From contig DATAXP010000059.1 in assembly GCA_036272935.1 (NCBI GenBank), positions 3,672 through 67,671 on the forward strand: a stretch of 64,000 nucleotides of DNA. The letters are read 5' to 3'. Both the position numbers and the translations under genes were made by a program. This DNA is from DATAXP01 sp036272935. Lineage in GTDB: Bacteria > Planctomycetota > Planctomycetia > Pirellulales > PNKZ01. The notes beneath the pieces were generated by a model. The model was not told the origin of the DNA and made no database searches. It saw only the letters and a program-made list of their open reading frames with translations. Below, piece after piece: positions 46,201 to 54,191 of this stretch. Numbering within the stretch: the first letter of the stretch is position 1; every line of letters starts with the position of its first letter.

Positions 46201-47086
46201 GCACGTACTGACGCAGCACCGGGTTCAAATAGGCGTCGACCACCGTGGTGTCGCCGCGCGAGACAATCTTTACCAGCGGTGCGACCCGGCTGCTGGTGCT
46301 GATCTCGTCGAAGGCAAGCTCCCGCGCGATGCCTTCGACCATCTGCTCGTGCTCGGGAAATCTGTAGGCGTGCAACAGGCAGATCGCCAGGGAATCGATC
46401 TGCTGCTCGCGCAGCGCGGCAAGCTGCTGGCGCACGGCGGCGCGGTCGGGCGCTTTGAGCACCTGGCCGTCGACCGTGGTCCGCTCGTCGATTTCGACCA
46501 TGGCGACAAACAGCGGCTCGGGCTTGCGGATCGTCAGGTCGAACAAGCGCGGACGGTTCTGGTAGCCGATGTGCAGGATGTCGCCGAAGCCACGGGTGGT
46601 GATGAAGGCGGTGCGCGCGCCACGGCGAGTGAGCAGGGCGTTCGTGCCGCGCGTCGTGCCCAGCCGCACCACGCAAGGCGGGATCGGCTCGTCGAGCCGC
46701 AGCCCCAACAACCAGCGGATCGCCATCACCGGCGCTTCGTCGGGCGACGCCAGCTCGTATGCTTGGTCCGCGTGCGGCGCGGCATCCAGTGGCTCGGCCA
46801 GCTCGAGCGTGCCGCTGGGGCGATCGAACCCGGCGACTTGCGACGCGGCGACTCGGCGACCGGTGGCATCGACCAGTCGCAGCTCGTAGCCGCGCCAAAA
46901 ACCGTCGGGATCGGCCGAGCGCGCGGGATCGACAATGCGCTGCTGTGAAGAGTTCGCGGCAACGGCACCCTTGACGATTCCGGAGCTGAGCAGCTTGTGC
47001 CGCCGCAGTTGGCCGTCGGGCGACCGCATGAAACAGTCGGTGAACGTGCCGCCGACGTCGATCCAGAATTCGGTCATCGCGGTCAT
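43262..47086 (-). CDS. 5-oxoprolinase / N-methylhydantoinase, A and B domains fused
   Basis: The ATG at 47086 overlaps the upstream stop by 4 bp (ATGA); the frame to 47131 is rejected. The 1274-residue product combines a HyuA half (FWIDVGGTFTDCF ATP-binding start, RLGTTRGTNALLTRRGARTAF, FDMGGTSTDVA) and a HyuB half (VMLEVFNNQFAAIAEQMG, then DIPLNQG and GDQLIIETPGGGGWG at the end). The single-chain layout matches eukaryote-type 5-oxoprolinases and many bacterial OplaH enzymes: ATP-dependent hydrolysis of 5-oxoproline to glutamate, or of hydantoins. The exact substrate is inferred. It is the distal gene of a three-gene operon with the ceramidase-like protein and the PVC-type dehydrogenase-like protein. 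Confidence 0.9.
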   Translation of the reverse strand: MTAMTEFWIDVGGTFTDCFMRSPDGQLRRHKLLSSGIVKGAVAANSSQQRIVDPARSADPDGFWRGYELRLVDATGRRVAASQVAGFDRPSGTLELAEPLDAAPHADQAYELASPDEAPVMAIRWLLGLRLDEPIPPCVVRLGTTRGTNALLTRRGARTAFITTRGFGDILHIGYQNRPRLFDLTIRKPEPLFVAMVEIDERTTVDGQVLKAPDRAAVRQQLAALREQQIDSLAICLLHAYRFPEHEQMVEGIARELAFDEISTSSRVAPLVKIVSRGDTTVVDAYLNPVLRQYVQRLRRALPQAQLRLMTSAGGLVAAEQFVGKDSILSGPAGGVVGFSRVAQAVGFERAIGFDMGGTSTDVARFDARYELEYETEKAGVRVVAPMMAIHTVAAGGGSICAFDGVKLVVGPDSSGADPGPACYGRGGPLSVTDLNFYLGKILPDSFPFPLDRTAVGARLNALIDQIIAATGRRYSPHELCEGFLRVANANMVKAVQAISIAKGADPRDYVLVAFGGAAPQHACAVARELGIRQVLNHPDSGILSAYGIGLAEVSRHRAAGVYRPYSAETVAALRTTFDELAAPARDEVQAEGILATRIDVRELLDLRYRGLDAYLTIERPADGDWPAAYEAAHEKLYGYRHAGRELEIVAARVEVTGRTEQLAVPPLPMLDRKLEAQGQVTSWFDNEPSVTKLFTRSKLQPGDVITGPAIVREAISTTVIDPGWRARVLEYGELLIEHHDTKPQASVSTAADPVMLEVFNNQFAAIAEQMGITLRNTASSVNVKERLDFSCALFTSTGELVVNAPHIPVHLGAMSETVRRTLADNPDMAAGDVFVTNDPYRGGSHLPDVTVVTPVYDPQSGRLLFFTASRAHHAEIGGIRPGSLPPFSRNLAEEGVLIRNFKLLDRGQSRFEQLRDELLGAVYPTRNVADNLADLAAQAAANNQGARDLLRLVERYGWSVVEAYMRHIQAAAERKMRAALAKFPPGRYEFLDHLDDGSPICVAITIAPPAADGQQSAIAATIDFAGTGPVLPGNLNANRAIVTAAVMYSLRVLIDEDIPLNQGVLAAVRLVLPECLLRPPEGAMPETCPAVVGGNTETSQRVVDVLLGALGLAAASQGTMNNVVFGDATFGYYETICGGSGATAAGPGADAVQVHMTNTRLTDAEVLEQRWPVRVLEFSIRRGSGGAGVHRGGDGIVRRLEFLRALEVSILSQRRGPWAPYGQAGGQPGALGRNWLRRADGSIETLKYGDQFQSQPGDQLIIETPGGGGWGAP

Positions 47087-48480
47087 CGGGCGGAATTGGT
47101 CCCGGATGCGGTCGCCGCCAGCGCCCGGCATTGCCGCTGCGCTTCGTCGACAATCTGCGATTCGATCGCCTGCGACCAGCGGTTCGGCAGACCGTAGTAG
47201 ACCTGGGCGTTGGCCCCTTCGTAGCCTCCTTCGGCGAGCACGCGCCGCGACGGGATGTACGCCATCACGTCGTTCGAGTAGCCTGCGACCCAGGTGGCCG
47301 GCCCCAGTTCATGCTTCAGCCGCAGTGCATAATCGACCACCACTTCGCCGCCCAAAAAAATCCAGCGCTGTTCGCCCAACTGCCATACCTCGATCGGATA
47401 GGGATACGTCTCGCGCAGTGACTGGCCAGCGTCGAGGCCTGCCAGCAATCGCCGGGCGAGCGCGGCAACATGCGCGTTGCGCGATTGGGTGTTCTGTTCG
47501 AGCTCATCGCGCGTGGGAGGCTTTTCGAGCCGCAGCGGGATTTCCGCGTAGCTTGTTAGCAATGGTCCGGTGACCGGTTGCATCGCCCCGGCAAGCACTT
47601 CGTCAACGGCGACCGCCAATCGCCCGCCATAATGCTGGGCGAGTTCCACAGTATCTCGGGGGCGCGGGGCCTGGTCGCCGCCGCAGCCGGCCCAGAACAG
47701 CGCGATCGCGCCGGGATGCGCTGCTTCGATGGCTGCCTGGGCGTAGCCGGCGTAATCGCCCGAGAATTGGTAATCGACCGGCAACGTTGTCGGATGGCAG
47801 GCATAGCCGAACGCAACGGCCAACAGCTTGCCGTCAGCGCCGCGCACCGCGAGCAAGGGAACATCGAAATCGCTGGGGCCGCGCAACTGGCCACGCTCGC
47901 GCACCTGGGGCACGTCGTTGCGCGGGTTGGTGCGCCGATTGACGGCCACCGTGCAGCAACCTTGGCCGCGAGAGACTAGCGCCGGTTGCAAATGCGCGAT
48001 CGCTTCGCCGGTAAGCCCGACCAGCTTGTCAATCAACTGCCCGGTATAGGCGTCGATCCGCTGCCACTGGGCGTCGTCGATGAGCAGCAGCCCTTCGAGA
48101 TTGCGTCCCACGGCGGGGCCGTGATGGGTGTGCGAGCAGTTGAATGCGATCTGCCGGCGCTCGAGCCCATATTTGCTGGCCAGTTGCTGGCAGGCGCGCT
48201 CGGATGTCGCACGGTCGATGCCGACCAGGTCCATGGTGATCAGCACCGCGCGCCGGCCCGCGGCATCTTCCAGCACGAGCGCCTTGGCCCGCAAATCTTG
48301 GGCGGTGCCTTCGCTGGGGCGATCACGTCGGTAGCCCGACATCCAAACCGGCGCCGTGGGCGTGATGGTCACTTCGGCCACGCCGGCCTTCCAGGTCTGC
48401 GTCGGCTCGGCGGCCGCGATCGGCAGTGCGGCAACCATTGCAAGGCCGACGATGGTGTGAAGCGCAGCAATGGTTCGCAT
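47083..48480 (-). CDS. Neutral/alkaline ceramidase-like secreted protein
   Basis: The 465-residue product has a signal peptide (MRTIAALHTIVGLAMVAALPIAAA). It matches the N-terminal ceramidase domain: VAEVTITPTAPVWMSGYRRDR, LITMDLVGIDRATSERACQ, and the His-rich IAFNCSHTHHGPAVGR typical of the zinc site. The closing quarter holds the family's GYSNDVMAYIPSRRVLAEGGYEG. In Planctomycetes this family is often annotated as a ceramidase, but the true amide substrate is not known. Its stop overlaps the oxoprolinase start, and 15 bp separate it from the upstream dehydrogenase-like gene. Confidence 0.8.
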   Translation of the reverse strand: MRTIAALHTIVGLAMVAALPIAAAEPTQTWKAGVAEVTITPTAPVWMSGYRRDRPSEGTAQDLRAKALVLEDAAGRRAVLITMDLVGIDRATSERACQQLASKYGLERRQIAFNCSHTHHGPAVGRNLEGLLLIDDAQWQRIDAYTGQLIDKLVGLTGEAIAHLQPALVSRGQGCCTVAVNRRTNPRNDVPQVRERGQLRGPSDFDVPLLAVRGADGKLLAVAFGYACHPTTLPVDYQFSGDYAGYAQAAIEAAHPGAIALFWAGCGGDQAPRPRDTVELAQHYGGRLAVAVDEVLAGAMQPVTGPLLTSYAEIPLRLEKPPTRDELEQNTQSRNAHVAALARRLLAGLDAGQSLRETYPYPIEVWQLGEQRWIFLGGEVVVDYALRLKHELGPATWVAGYSNDVMAYIPSRRVLAEGGYEGANAQVYYGLPNRWSQAIESQIVDEAQRQCRALAATASGTNSAR

Positions 48481-48495
48481 GATCGATTCGCACGA

Positions 48496-51465
48496 TTACT
48501 TCTTGGCCAGCAGGTACGCCAGCAGGTCGGCCATCTCGGCCACCGTGATCTGCTTTTCGAGCCCCTCGGGCATGAACGATCGGCCGGTGTTCTGTTGTTC
48601 CTCAATGTCGCGGCGCAGGATGGTCGTGGTGCTGCCGTCGGCCTGGTGAACGGCGAGGCTCGTGGCTGTTTCGCCGCTGACCAGTCCGGTAAGCACGCGC
48701 CCGTCGCTGGTGAGCAACGTGTGTACCTGAAAGTTCGGTTTCACCTCGCGGTTGGGATCGAGGATGTTCAGCAGCACGCTGGCCGCCCCGCGATCGCCGA
48801 CGGCGGCCAGGTCGGCGCCGAGCGTCCGGCCGTTGTCTTCCAGCCGATGACAAGCCGCGCAACGGGCACGGAACACCACTCTGCCGCGCTTCACGTCGCC
48901 GCGCGTGTCGAGCGCGCTGCGATACGCAGCCACCACCTCGGCACGCGACTCGGTCACCGGCGCGCCGAACACGCGGACTGCCCGATCACGAACGGCCGCC
49001 TCGGGCGACAAGTACAGCAATTGCACACGTCCGGCATCGACCTCGTCGCGCGCGATCTGGCCGCGTTCGACTGCCGAGAACAAGGCCTCCGTCCACTGGC
49101 GACGTTCGAGCAGCGTTTCTACAGCGGCTTGCCGCGCCGGCTTCGACAGGGCCGGCCATGCCGCCAGCAGCAGGTCGGCGACCTCGGGATCGCGATACTT
49201 CGCCAACCGCTTGATGGCGGCGGTCTGCACGGCTTCGTCATCCGAGCGATCCAACAGCGCTCGCCACGTTTCCTGCGATTGGTCCAGCGGCAGAAAGGCG
49301 ACGAGCTGGATGGCCGCTTTCCGCGCGTCGGACGTTTGCTTGGCATCGAGCGCGACGCCGCAGGCCGTTTCGAGCCGTCGACCCCAGTGCAGCTGGCATT
49401 TGGGCGGCAGCTCGATGGGCTTGGCGGCGGGGCGGCCCATCATCAAGCTACGAACCAACGAATCACCTAGCGCGTCGTCCGCTTCCGGCATATGTTCCAC
49501 GAGCTGCAACAGCCGCTCGACCTCGGCACGATCATTGGCTGCGCCAATTTGCTGAGCGAGCTGCGCGAGCAACGTGCTACCGGGCGGTTGGCGCGCGAAG
49601 TCGGCATCAGCAGCAAGTCGGTTGACCAACCAGCCGGCGCGATCGCCGGTGGCGGAGCAGCGGATGCCCAGGTTGATCCAGGTATCGCCGGCATCTCGCC
49701 GGGCCAGCGTTGCCAGTGCCTCGTCGGCCGTGGCACCGTGGAACAGACCGAGCGACAAAGACGCTTGGCAGCGGACGCGAATCGCTGGATCGTCAGCCAA
49801 CCGCGCCAAAGCCTCGAGCACGCGCTGGTCGTCGGCCAGGTGCTCGGCAAGCACTGCCGCGCTCTCGCGCGCCTCAGGCTCAGAGGCTGCGAGCGCCGAG
49901 CACACGTCGTCCGCTTCCAGTGCGCCGAGCGCGGTCAGCACCCACAGCGCGTGTACGCGAGCCAACGGCTGCTCGGCTTGGCGCGCGAGGGCGCGCAACC
50001 GGGCGATCGACGCCGGATCGCGGCGCTCGGCGAGCAACCGGCTGGCGGTGTCGCGATGCCAGCCGTCGCGGCTGGCGAGCAATGTCACCAATTCGTCGGT
50101 CGTAGCTCGGCTGAGACGCGGCGGCGTGGGGCGGCGAAAACCGTCGGGGACGATCCGGTAGATCCGCCCGCGATCGACGCCGGCCGAGGGATCGAGTTGC
50201 TTGAGCAGGTCGTCGGGCAGGAAATCGGCCCCTTCGATCAGCTCGCGACACATATCGACGACGTACAGGCAGCCATCGGGACCGCCGTTGATTTGGGTCG
50301 GGCGAAACCAAATATCGCGTGAGGCGAGGAACTCGACTCCTTCATCGGCCCGGATCGCCTGGAACTTGCAGCCGTCCGGCTCCAAGCGGGCGCGGAACAC
50401 CAGGTTGTTGGCCACTTCGCCGACGAAGTATTGGCCGCGATACTCGCTTGGATAGGCGTCGCCGCGATAGACCGTCCCGCCGCAAGCCGAAGTGAAGATA
50501 TTCGACGTGACGCCTTGCTCGCGGCTGTCGTGTTGCTGTTGCCGCAGCGCTTCCCGGGCGACTCGCCATTGCTCCACAGGGCTGATGCGGAACAGTTGCG
50601 TGAACTTTCCCTCCGGCATGATCACCACACCAGCGGCAGGAGCGGTGACGACTGGGTTGCGGGCGACATAACGGTTGTCGTACATCACCTGCCACGCGGC
50701 GGACGAGTTCGAGCTGGCAAACTTTCGGCCCCAATCGTCGAAGCACATCCCGTACTGGCCGCCGCCGCCGGTGATCCACCAATCGCCGCTGCGGGGATCG
50801 AGCGCCACGCCCATGTTGCGCACGGAGCGCGGCCGCTCGTCGGGCCGATCGGCGCGGTGCACGCTGCCACCGGCCAGGCCGGTCGACAGGTGCACGTTTT
50901 GATCGAGTCCCCAGCGCAGGCTGTTGAGCATCGCTTCGCCGGCATGATCGCGCTGGAAGCCGGTGAGCACGCGCCGGCGCACGTCGGCCTTGCCGTCGCC
51001 GTCGGTGTCCTTCAGATACAGCAGGTCGGGCGCGGAGCCGACGAACACGCCGCCGTCGTAGCACAGCACGCCGCTGGCGAAGGGCACGTCATCGGCGAAT
51101 TCGTCGGCGTGCTCATACCGACCGTCGCCGTCGCGATCTTCCAGTCGACGGATGGCGCCGTGGCCATGCGGGCGCGTGGCGGCGTAGTCGTTGTATTCCG
51201 GGTACTCGACGACATACATCCGAGCGTCTTCGTCGAAGTCGATCGCGATCGGGCTGCGCACCAGCGGCTCGGCCGCCACCAGTTCCACGCGGAAACCAGG
51301 TCGCACGACAATCGCTTGCCGCGCCGGCTCCGGCTGGAGCGGCGGGGTGCGCTCGAGTGCCGCGCTGGGGACAGGCGCGGGGTCCGCCTTTGTCGCGTCG
51401 GTCGCGGCAAAGAACATCACCGCGAGAAGCAGCAGGAACAATATCCGTGTGAGCGGTGCAATCAT
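48496..51465 (-). CDS. PVC-type haem-binding CxxCH dehydrogenase-like protein
   Basis: The ATG at 51465 has GAGG six bases upstream and gives a 989-residue protein with a signal peptide (LTRILFLLLLAVMFFAA). The N-terminal half is a beta-propeller resembling membrane-bound dehydrogenases (GFRVELVAAEPLVRSPIAIDFDEDARMYV, DRDGDGRYEHADEF, TDGDGKADVRR). The middle has HEAT-like repeats (about residues 480-820). The C-terminal cytochrome c part has RARCAACHRLEDNG (CxxCH). It is expected in the periplasm, transferring electrons to a haem carrier; the substrate is unknown. It heads the operon with ceramidase- and oxoprolinase-like genes. Confidence 0.9.
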   Translation of the reverse strand: MIAPLTRILFLLLLAVMFFAATDATKADPAPVPSAALERTPPLQPEPARQAIVVRPGFRVELVAAEPLVRSPIAIDFDEDARMYVVEYPEYNDYAATRPHGHGAIRRLEDRDGDGRYEHADEFADDVPFASGVLCYDGGVFVGSAPDLLYLKDTDGDGKADVRRRVLTGFQRDHAGEAMLNSLRWGLDQNVHLSTGLAGGSVHRADRPDERPRSVRNMGVALDPRSGDWWITGGGGQYGMCFDDWGRKFASSNSSAAWQVMYDNRYVARNPVVTAPAAGVVIMPEGKFTQLFRISPVEQWRVAREALRQQQHDSREQGVTSNIFTSACGGTVYRGDAYPSEYRGQYFVGEVANNLVFRARLEPDGCKFQAIRADEGVEFLASRDIWFRPTQINGGPDGCLYVVDMCRELIEGADFLPDDLLKQLDPSAGVDRGRIYRIVPDGFRRPTPPRLSRATTDELVTLLASRDGWHRDTASRLLAERRDPASIARLRALARQAEQPLARVHALWVLTALGALEADDVCSALAASEPEARESAAVLAEHLADDQRVLEALARLADDPAIRVRCQASLSLGLFHGATADEALATLARRDAGDTWINLGIRCSATGDRAGWLVNRLAADADFARQPPGSTLLAQLAQQIGAANDRAEVERLLQLVEHMPEADDALGDSLVRSLMMGRPAAKPIELPPKCQLHWGRRLETACGVALDAKQTSDARKAAIQLVAFLPLDQSQETWRALLDRSDDEAVQTAAIKRLAKYRDPEVADLLLAAWPALSKPARQAAVETLLERRQWTEALFSAVERGQIARDEVDAGRVQLLYLSPEAAVRDRAVRVFGAPVTESRAEVVAAYRSALDTRGDVKRGRVVFRARCAACHRLEDNGRTLGADLAAVGDRGAASVLLNILDPNREVKPNFQVHTLLTSDGRVLTGLVSGETATSLAVHQADGSTTTILRRDIEEQQNTGRSFMPEGLEKQITVAEMADLLAYLLAKK

Positions 51466-51616
51466 AGGCATCCTCGAACCAACAACGCTTCATCGAGCAA
51501 ACCACGTTGTTCGAGATCGGTCAAGAGGCCGCAATCGGTTGAACGTCTCTTCGCACTCGAGCGGCGGGCAGGCAGCGCACGCCGCGCCGCTAGCCGAGCT
51601 GGATCGGCCGCGAGGC
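51466..51616. other. Short intergenic stretch
   Basis: 151 bases between the dehydrogenase-like gene and the HPF-like gene. I see no gene, hairpin or clear promoter here. Confidence 0.35.
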
Positions 51617-51925
51617 CTATCGCAAGCGGCTTGCTAAAGACTGATACGCGGCCAAGGCCGACTGTTCGATCGCCAACTGCCGGTCGGCGTGCGTTTCCAT
51701 CATTTCGAAGCCCGGCCGATCGTGCAAGCGAACCACGGTGCGGCAGGAGTAAACGAGGCCTGGCTGAGCGCAGTCCGAAGAGCTGATCGAAACGGAAAGC
51801 ACGTCGATCGCGTCGCGAAATCCACTGGTCAACTCGCCAAACGAGCTTTCAACCATCGCGAGGAGCGAATCATCGAGCAGCGTTTCGCCCTGGGCACGGA
51901 TTTCAAAGATCACCGGCAGATCCAA
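51617..51925 (-). CDS. HPF/RaiA-like ribosome-associated protein (S30EA family)
   Basis: The open frame begins at TTG 51925; GTG 51913 is another option and no ATG is in frame. The ~100-residue product has the beta-alpha-beta layout of the ribosome hibernation family: VIFEIRAQGETLLDD, then LLAMVESSFGELTSGF, DVLSVSISSSDCA, YSCRTVVRLHDRP, and the ending ETHADRQLAIEQSALAAYQ. It aligns with the Ile-Glu-Arg ... Asp-Ala-Asp-Leu-Ala-Ile-Asp pattern of HPF but is short, without a long-form dimerisation tail. It would bind the 30S decoding centre in stationary phase; this is inferred. Confidence 0.6.
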   Translation of the reverse strand: MDLPVIFEIRAQGETLLDDSLLAMVESSFGELTSGFRDAIDVLSVSISSSDCAQPGLVYSCRTVVRLHDRPGFEMMETHADRQLAIEQSALAAYQSLASRLR

Positions 51926-51942
51926 GGATAATAATGATGTCG

Positions 51943-51970
51943 AAAAAAGTCGGGGCAGCGCTGCCCCGAC
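51943..51970 (-). terminator. Perfect palindrome with poly-T on the minus strand
   Basis: A 22-base perfect palindrome (half GTCGGGGCAGC, 51949-51970) is followed on the minus strand by TTTTTT (51943-51948). This is a textbook intrinsic terminator for the PEP-CTERM gene, whose stop is 24 bases before it. Confidence 0.85.
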
Positions 51971-51994
51971 TCACAAGCTCTAATTAGCGTTGCA

Positions 51995-52179
51995 TCAATG
52001 TGGGCGTTTGTGGCGCCGCAACTTCCAAGCGATCGATCCGATCGCCAACGTCCCCAGCAGCAGCGTGCTGGGCTCGGGGACCGGAGTGAATTCGAGAATC
52101 AGGTTGCTGGAATTATTGCTCGTCAGAAAATCGAAGTGGCCGCCGCCCAGCGGATTGGCAAACGAACTGGCATCGATTA
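51995..52179 (-). pseudogene. PEP-CTERM protein gene, 3' fragment
   Basis: Only the last ~61 residues remain before the IS boundary at 52180. They end in the PEP-CTERM sorting signal: TPVPEPSTLLLGTLAIGSIA followed by the basic WKLRRHKRPH. The preceding piece SFANPLGGGHFDFLTSNNSSN is the end of the mature domain. The N-terminus and start have been lost where the IS66-like element begins. PEP-CTERM proteins are anchored and processed by an exosortase. Confidence 0.8.
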
Positions 52180-53661
52180 GTAACCGTTCACAGCTCGAAC
52201 GGATGCGGGCGTCGGAATTGATCTTTTCTGAATCGGCGAATTCGGTGACACCTAGGGCATGTCGCAGGAGCCGCTGGTCACGGAAGAGCTGATTGCTCGG
52301 CAGTCGCCGGAGGCGCAGGCGATCATTCGTATTCTGCTGGCGAAGATCGCGGAGCTGGAGGCGCGGGTGAACAAGACACCCCGTAATTCCTCGCTGCCGC
52401 CGAGCAGCGAGCATCCGCATGCCAAGCCGGTGTCGCCGAAGAAAAGTAGCGGCAAGAAGCGGGGCGGTCAGCCGGGACATGCCAAGTACCAGCGTGCGTT
52501 GATCGCAGTCGAACCATGCGCGCGGGTGGTGTCGCTGGTCCGGCGTGGCGTGTCGCCGCTGCGGCGGGGGGCTGGCCGGCTCCGATCCGGCGCCGCGGCG
52601 GCACCAGGTCTGGGACATTCCCGAATTCAAGCCGCTGGTGACCGAATACCAATTGCACCGACTGACGTGTCCAGGTTGCTCGACGCGCACCTGCGGCGCG
52701 CTTCCCCCCGGGGTGCCGCCAAGCCAAGCCGGCCCACGGCTGGTGGCACTCGTCGCGCTGCTGATGGGCTGCTTCAAGCAGAGCAAGCGACGGGTCGCGT
52801 TGTTCCTGGAACAGGTGCTGGATCAGCCTTGTTCGCCGGGCTGGGTGGTCAAGCTGCAGAATCAAGCGACCGCCGCGCTCGCGCCGGCCTACGACGAACT
52901 GACGACGCGCTTGCCGAGCGAAGCGGTGTTGGGCATCGACGAATCGCCGACCAAGGAAGCTCGACTCAAGAGTTGGCTGTGGACGTTCGTCGCCAGCAGG
53001 TATACGGTCTTCGCGCTGCGGACCACGCGGGCCGCGACGGTCTTGGGCGAACTGCTCAGCGAAACCTACACCGGCGTGGTGAACTGCGATCGGGCGAAGA
53101 TGTATTGGAACGTCGGCAGGCCGCCGTGGTGCTGGGCACATTTGAAGCGGGACTTTCAGGCGCTGGTCGATCATCCCGACCACCAAGTCAAACGCCTGGG
53201 ACGCGATCTGCTGCGTTGCACGCGCGCGTTGTTTCGACACGGGACGCGTGATCGCGACGGCACGATCACGCGCCGAGGAATGTTGCGCCGGCTGCGACCG
53301 ATCCGCCAGGAGATCGACCGCTTGCTGCTGCGCGGTGTGTACAGCGGCAACGCGAAGCTGGTCGGGATGTGCGAGCCGCTGTACGACCATCGCGACTGGC
53401 TGTGGACGTTTCTGGAGATCGAGGAAGTCGAGCCGACCAACAACGCCAGCGAACGTGCCTTGCGCCCCGCCGTCATCTGGCGCAAGCTGTCGTTCGGCAC
53501 GCAAAGCGCCCGCGGCAGTCGCTTCGTCGAGACGATTCTGACCGTCGTCGAAACCTGCCATCGACAGTCTCGCAGCAGCTTTGAATACCTAACCGCCGCC
53601 CTGCACGCCCACTTTGCGGCTCAATCCGCGCCTTCCTACTCCCCGGCGTGTGAACGGTTAC
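52180..53661. mobile_element. IS66-like insertion sequence
   Basis: The ends are the perfect 13-bp inverted repeats GTAACCGTTCACA (52180-52192) and TGTGAACGGTTAC (53649-53661). The 1482-bp element carries one IS66-type transposase gene on the plus strand. No target duplication is seen (ATCGATTA on the left, CTCCTTCG on the right), and different truncated genes lie on each side, so a deletion or recombination accompanied the insertion or followed it. Confidence 0.85.
52259..53653 (+). pseudogene. IS66-family transposase, frameshifted
   Basis: The frame starts at ATG 52259 (MSQEPLVTEELIARQSPEA, with RNSSLPPSSEHPHAKP, a hallmark of IS66 transposases). It shifts by one near 52530-52545 into the next frame, which reads ACRRCGGGLAG and the zinc-ligand TCPGC, then the DDE domain (GIDESPTKEARLKSW, NNASERALRPAVIWRK). 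Near 53630 it must shift back to reach the natural stop at 53653 (LLPGV then TGA inside the terminal repeat). As it stands the protein is broken twice and is probably inactive. Confidence 0.8.
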
Positions 53662-54133
53662 CTCCTTCGTCCACCAGGAGCGACCGAAATCGGCCTCAAT
53701 GCGGCACACTGCCGCGCGCTATCGCCTGCCGACCGAGGCCGAGTGGGAGTACGCCTGCCGGGCCGGCACAACCACGCAGTACTCCTTCGGAGATGATGCC
53801 CGAGAATTGCCGCGGCACGCTTGGTACTCGAAGAACGCCAGCGACGTCGCGCATCCCGTCGGCCTGAAACCCGCGAATCAGTTCGGCTTGCACGACATGC
53901 ACGGGAACGCGTGGGAGTGGTGCCAGGATTTCTACGACGAGCAGTGGTACCAAAAGCCGTGGGCGAAAGCGATCAACGGCCCGGCATTCGGCCCGACGTG
54001 CGTCTTTCGCGGCGGCAGCTTCGACTTCGACGCCTTGCACTGCCGCAGCGCCTACCGCAACAACGGCTCGCCGGCGTATCGCATCGGCTACGGCGGCTTT
54101 CGCTGCGTGTGCGAGGTCAATATCGAGCAATAG
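53662..54133 (+). pseudogene. SUMF1/formylglycine-generating-enzyme-like gene, 3' fragment
   Basis: The reading frame enters directly from the IS end and encodes the last ~150 residues of a SUMF1-type domain: RYRLPTEAEWEYACRAGT, FGLHDMHGNAWEWCQDFY, CVFRGGSFDFDALHCRSAYR, and the terminal GYGGFRCVCE. The N-terminal half is missing. The family converts Cys to formylglycine in sulfatases or has other roles. The next gene, 58 bp downstream, is a sulfatase, so the broken gene may once have served it. An ATG at 53699 might still produce a fragment. Confidence 0.85.
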
Positions 54134-54191
54134 CGATCGCGCCACCACCACCGCTTGCAAATCCACGTCCATGCAGCGAAGCTGGAGCGAT

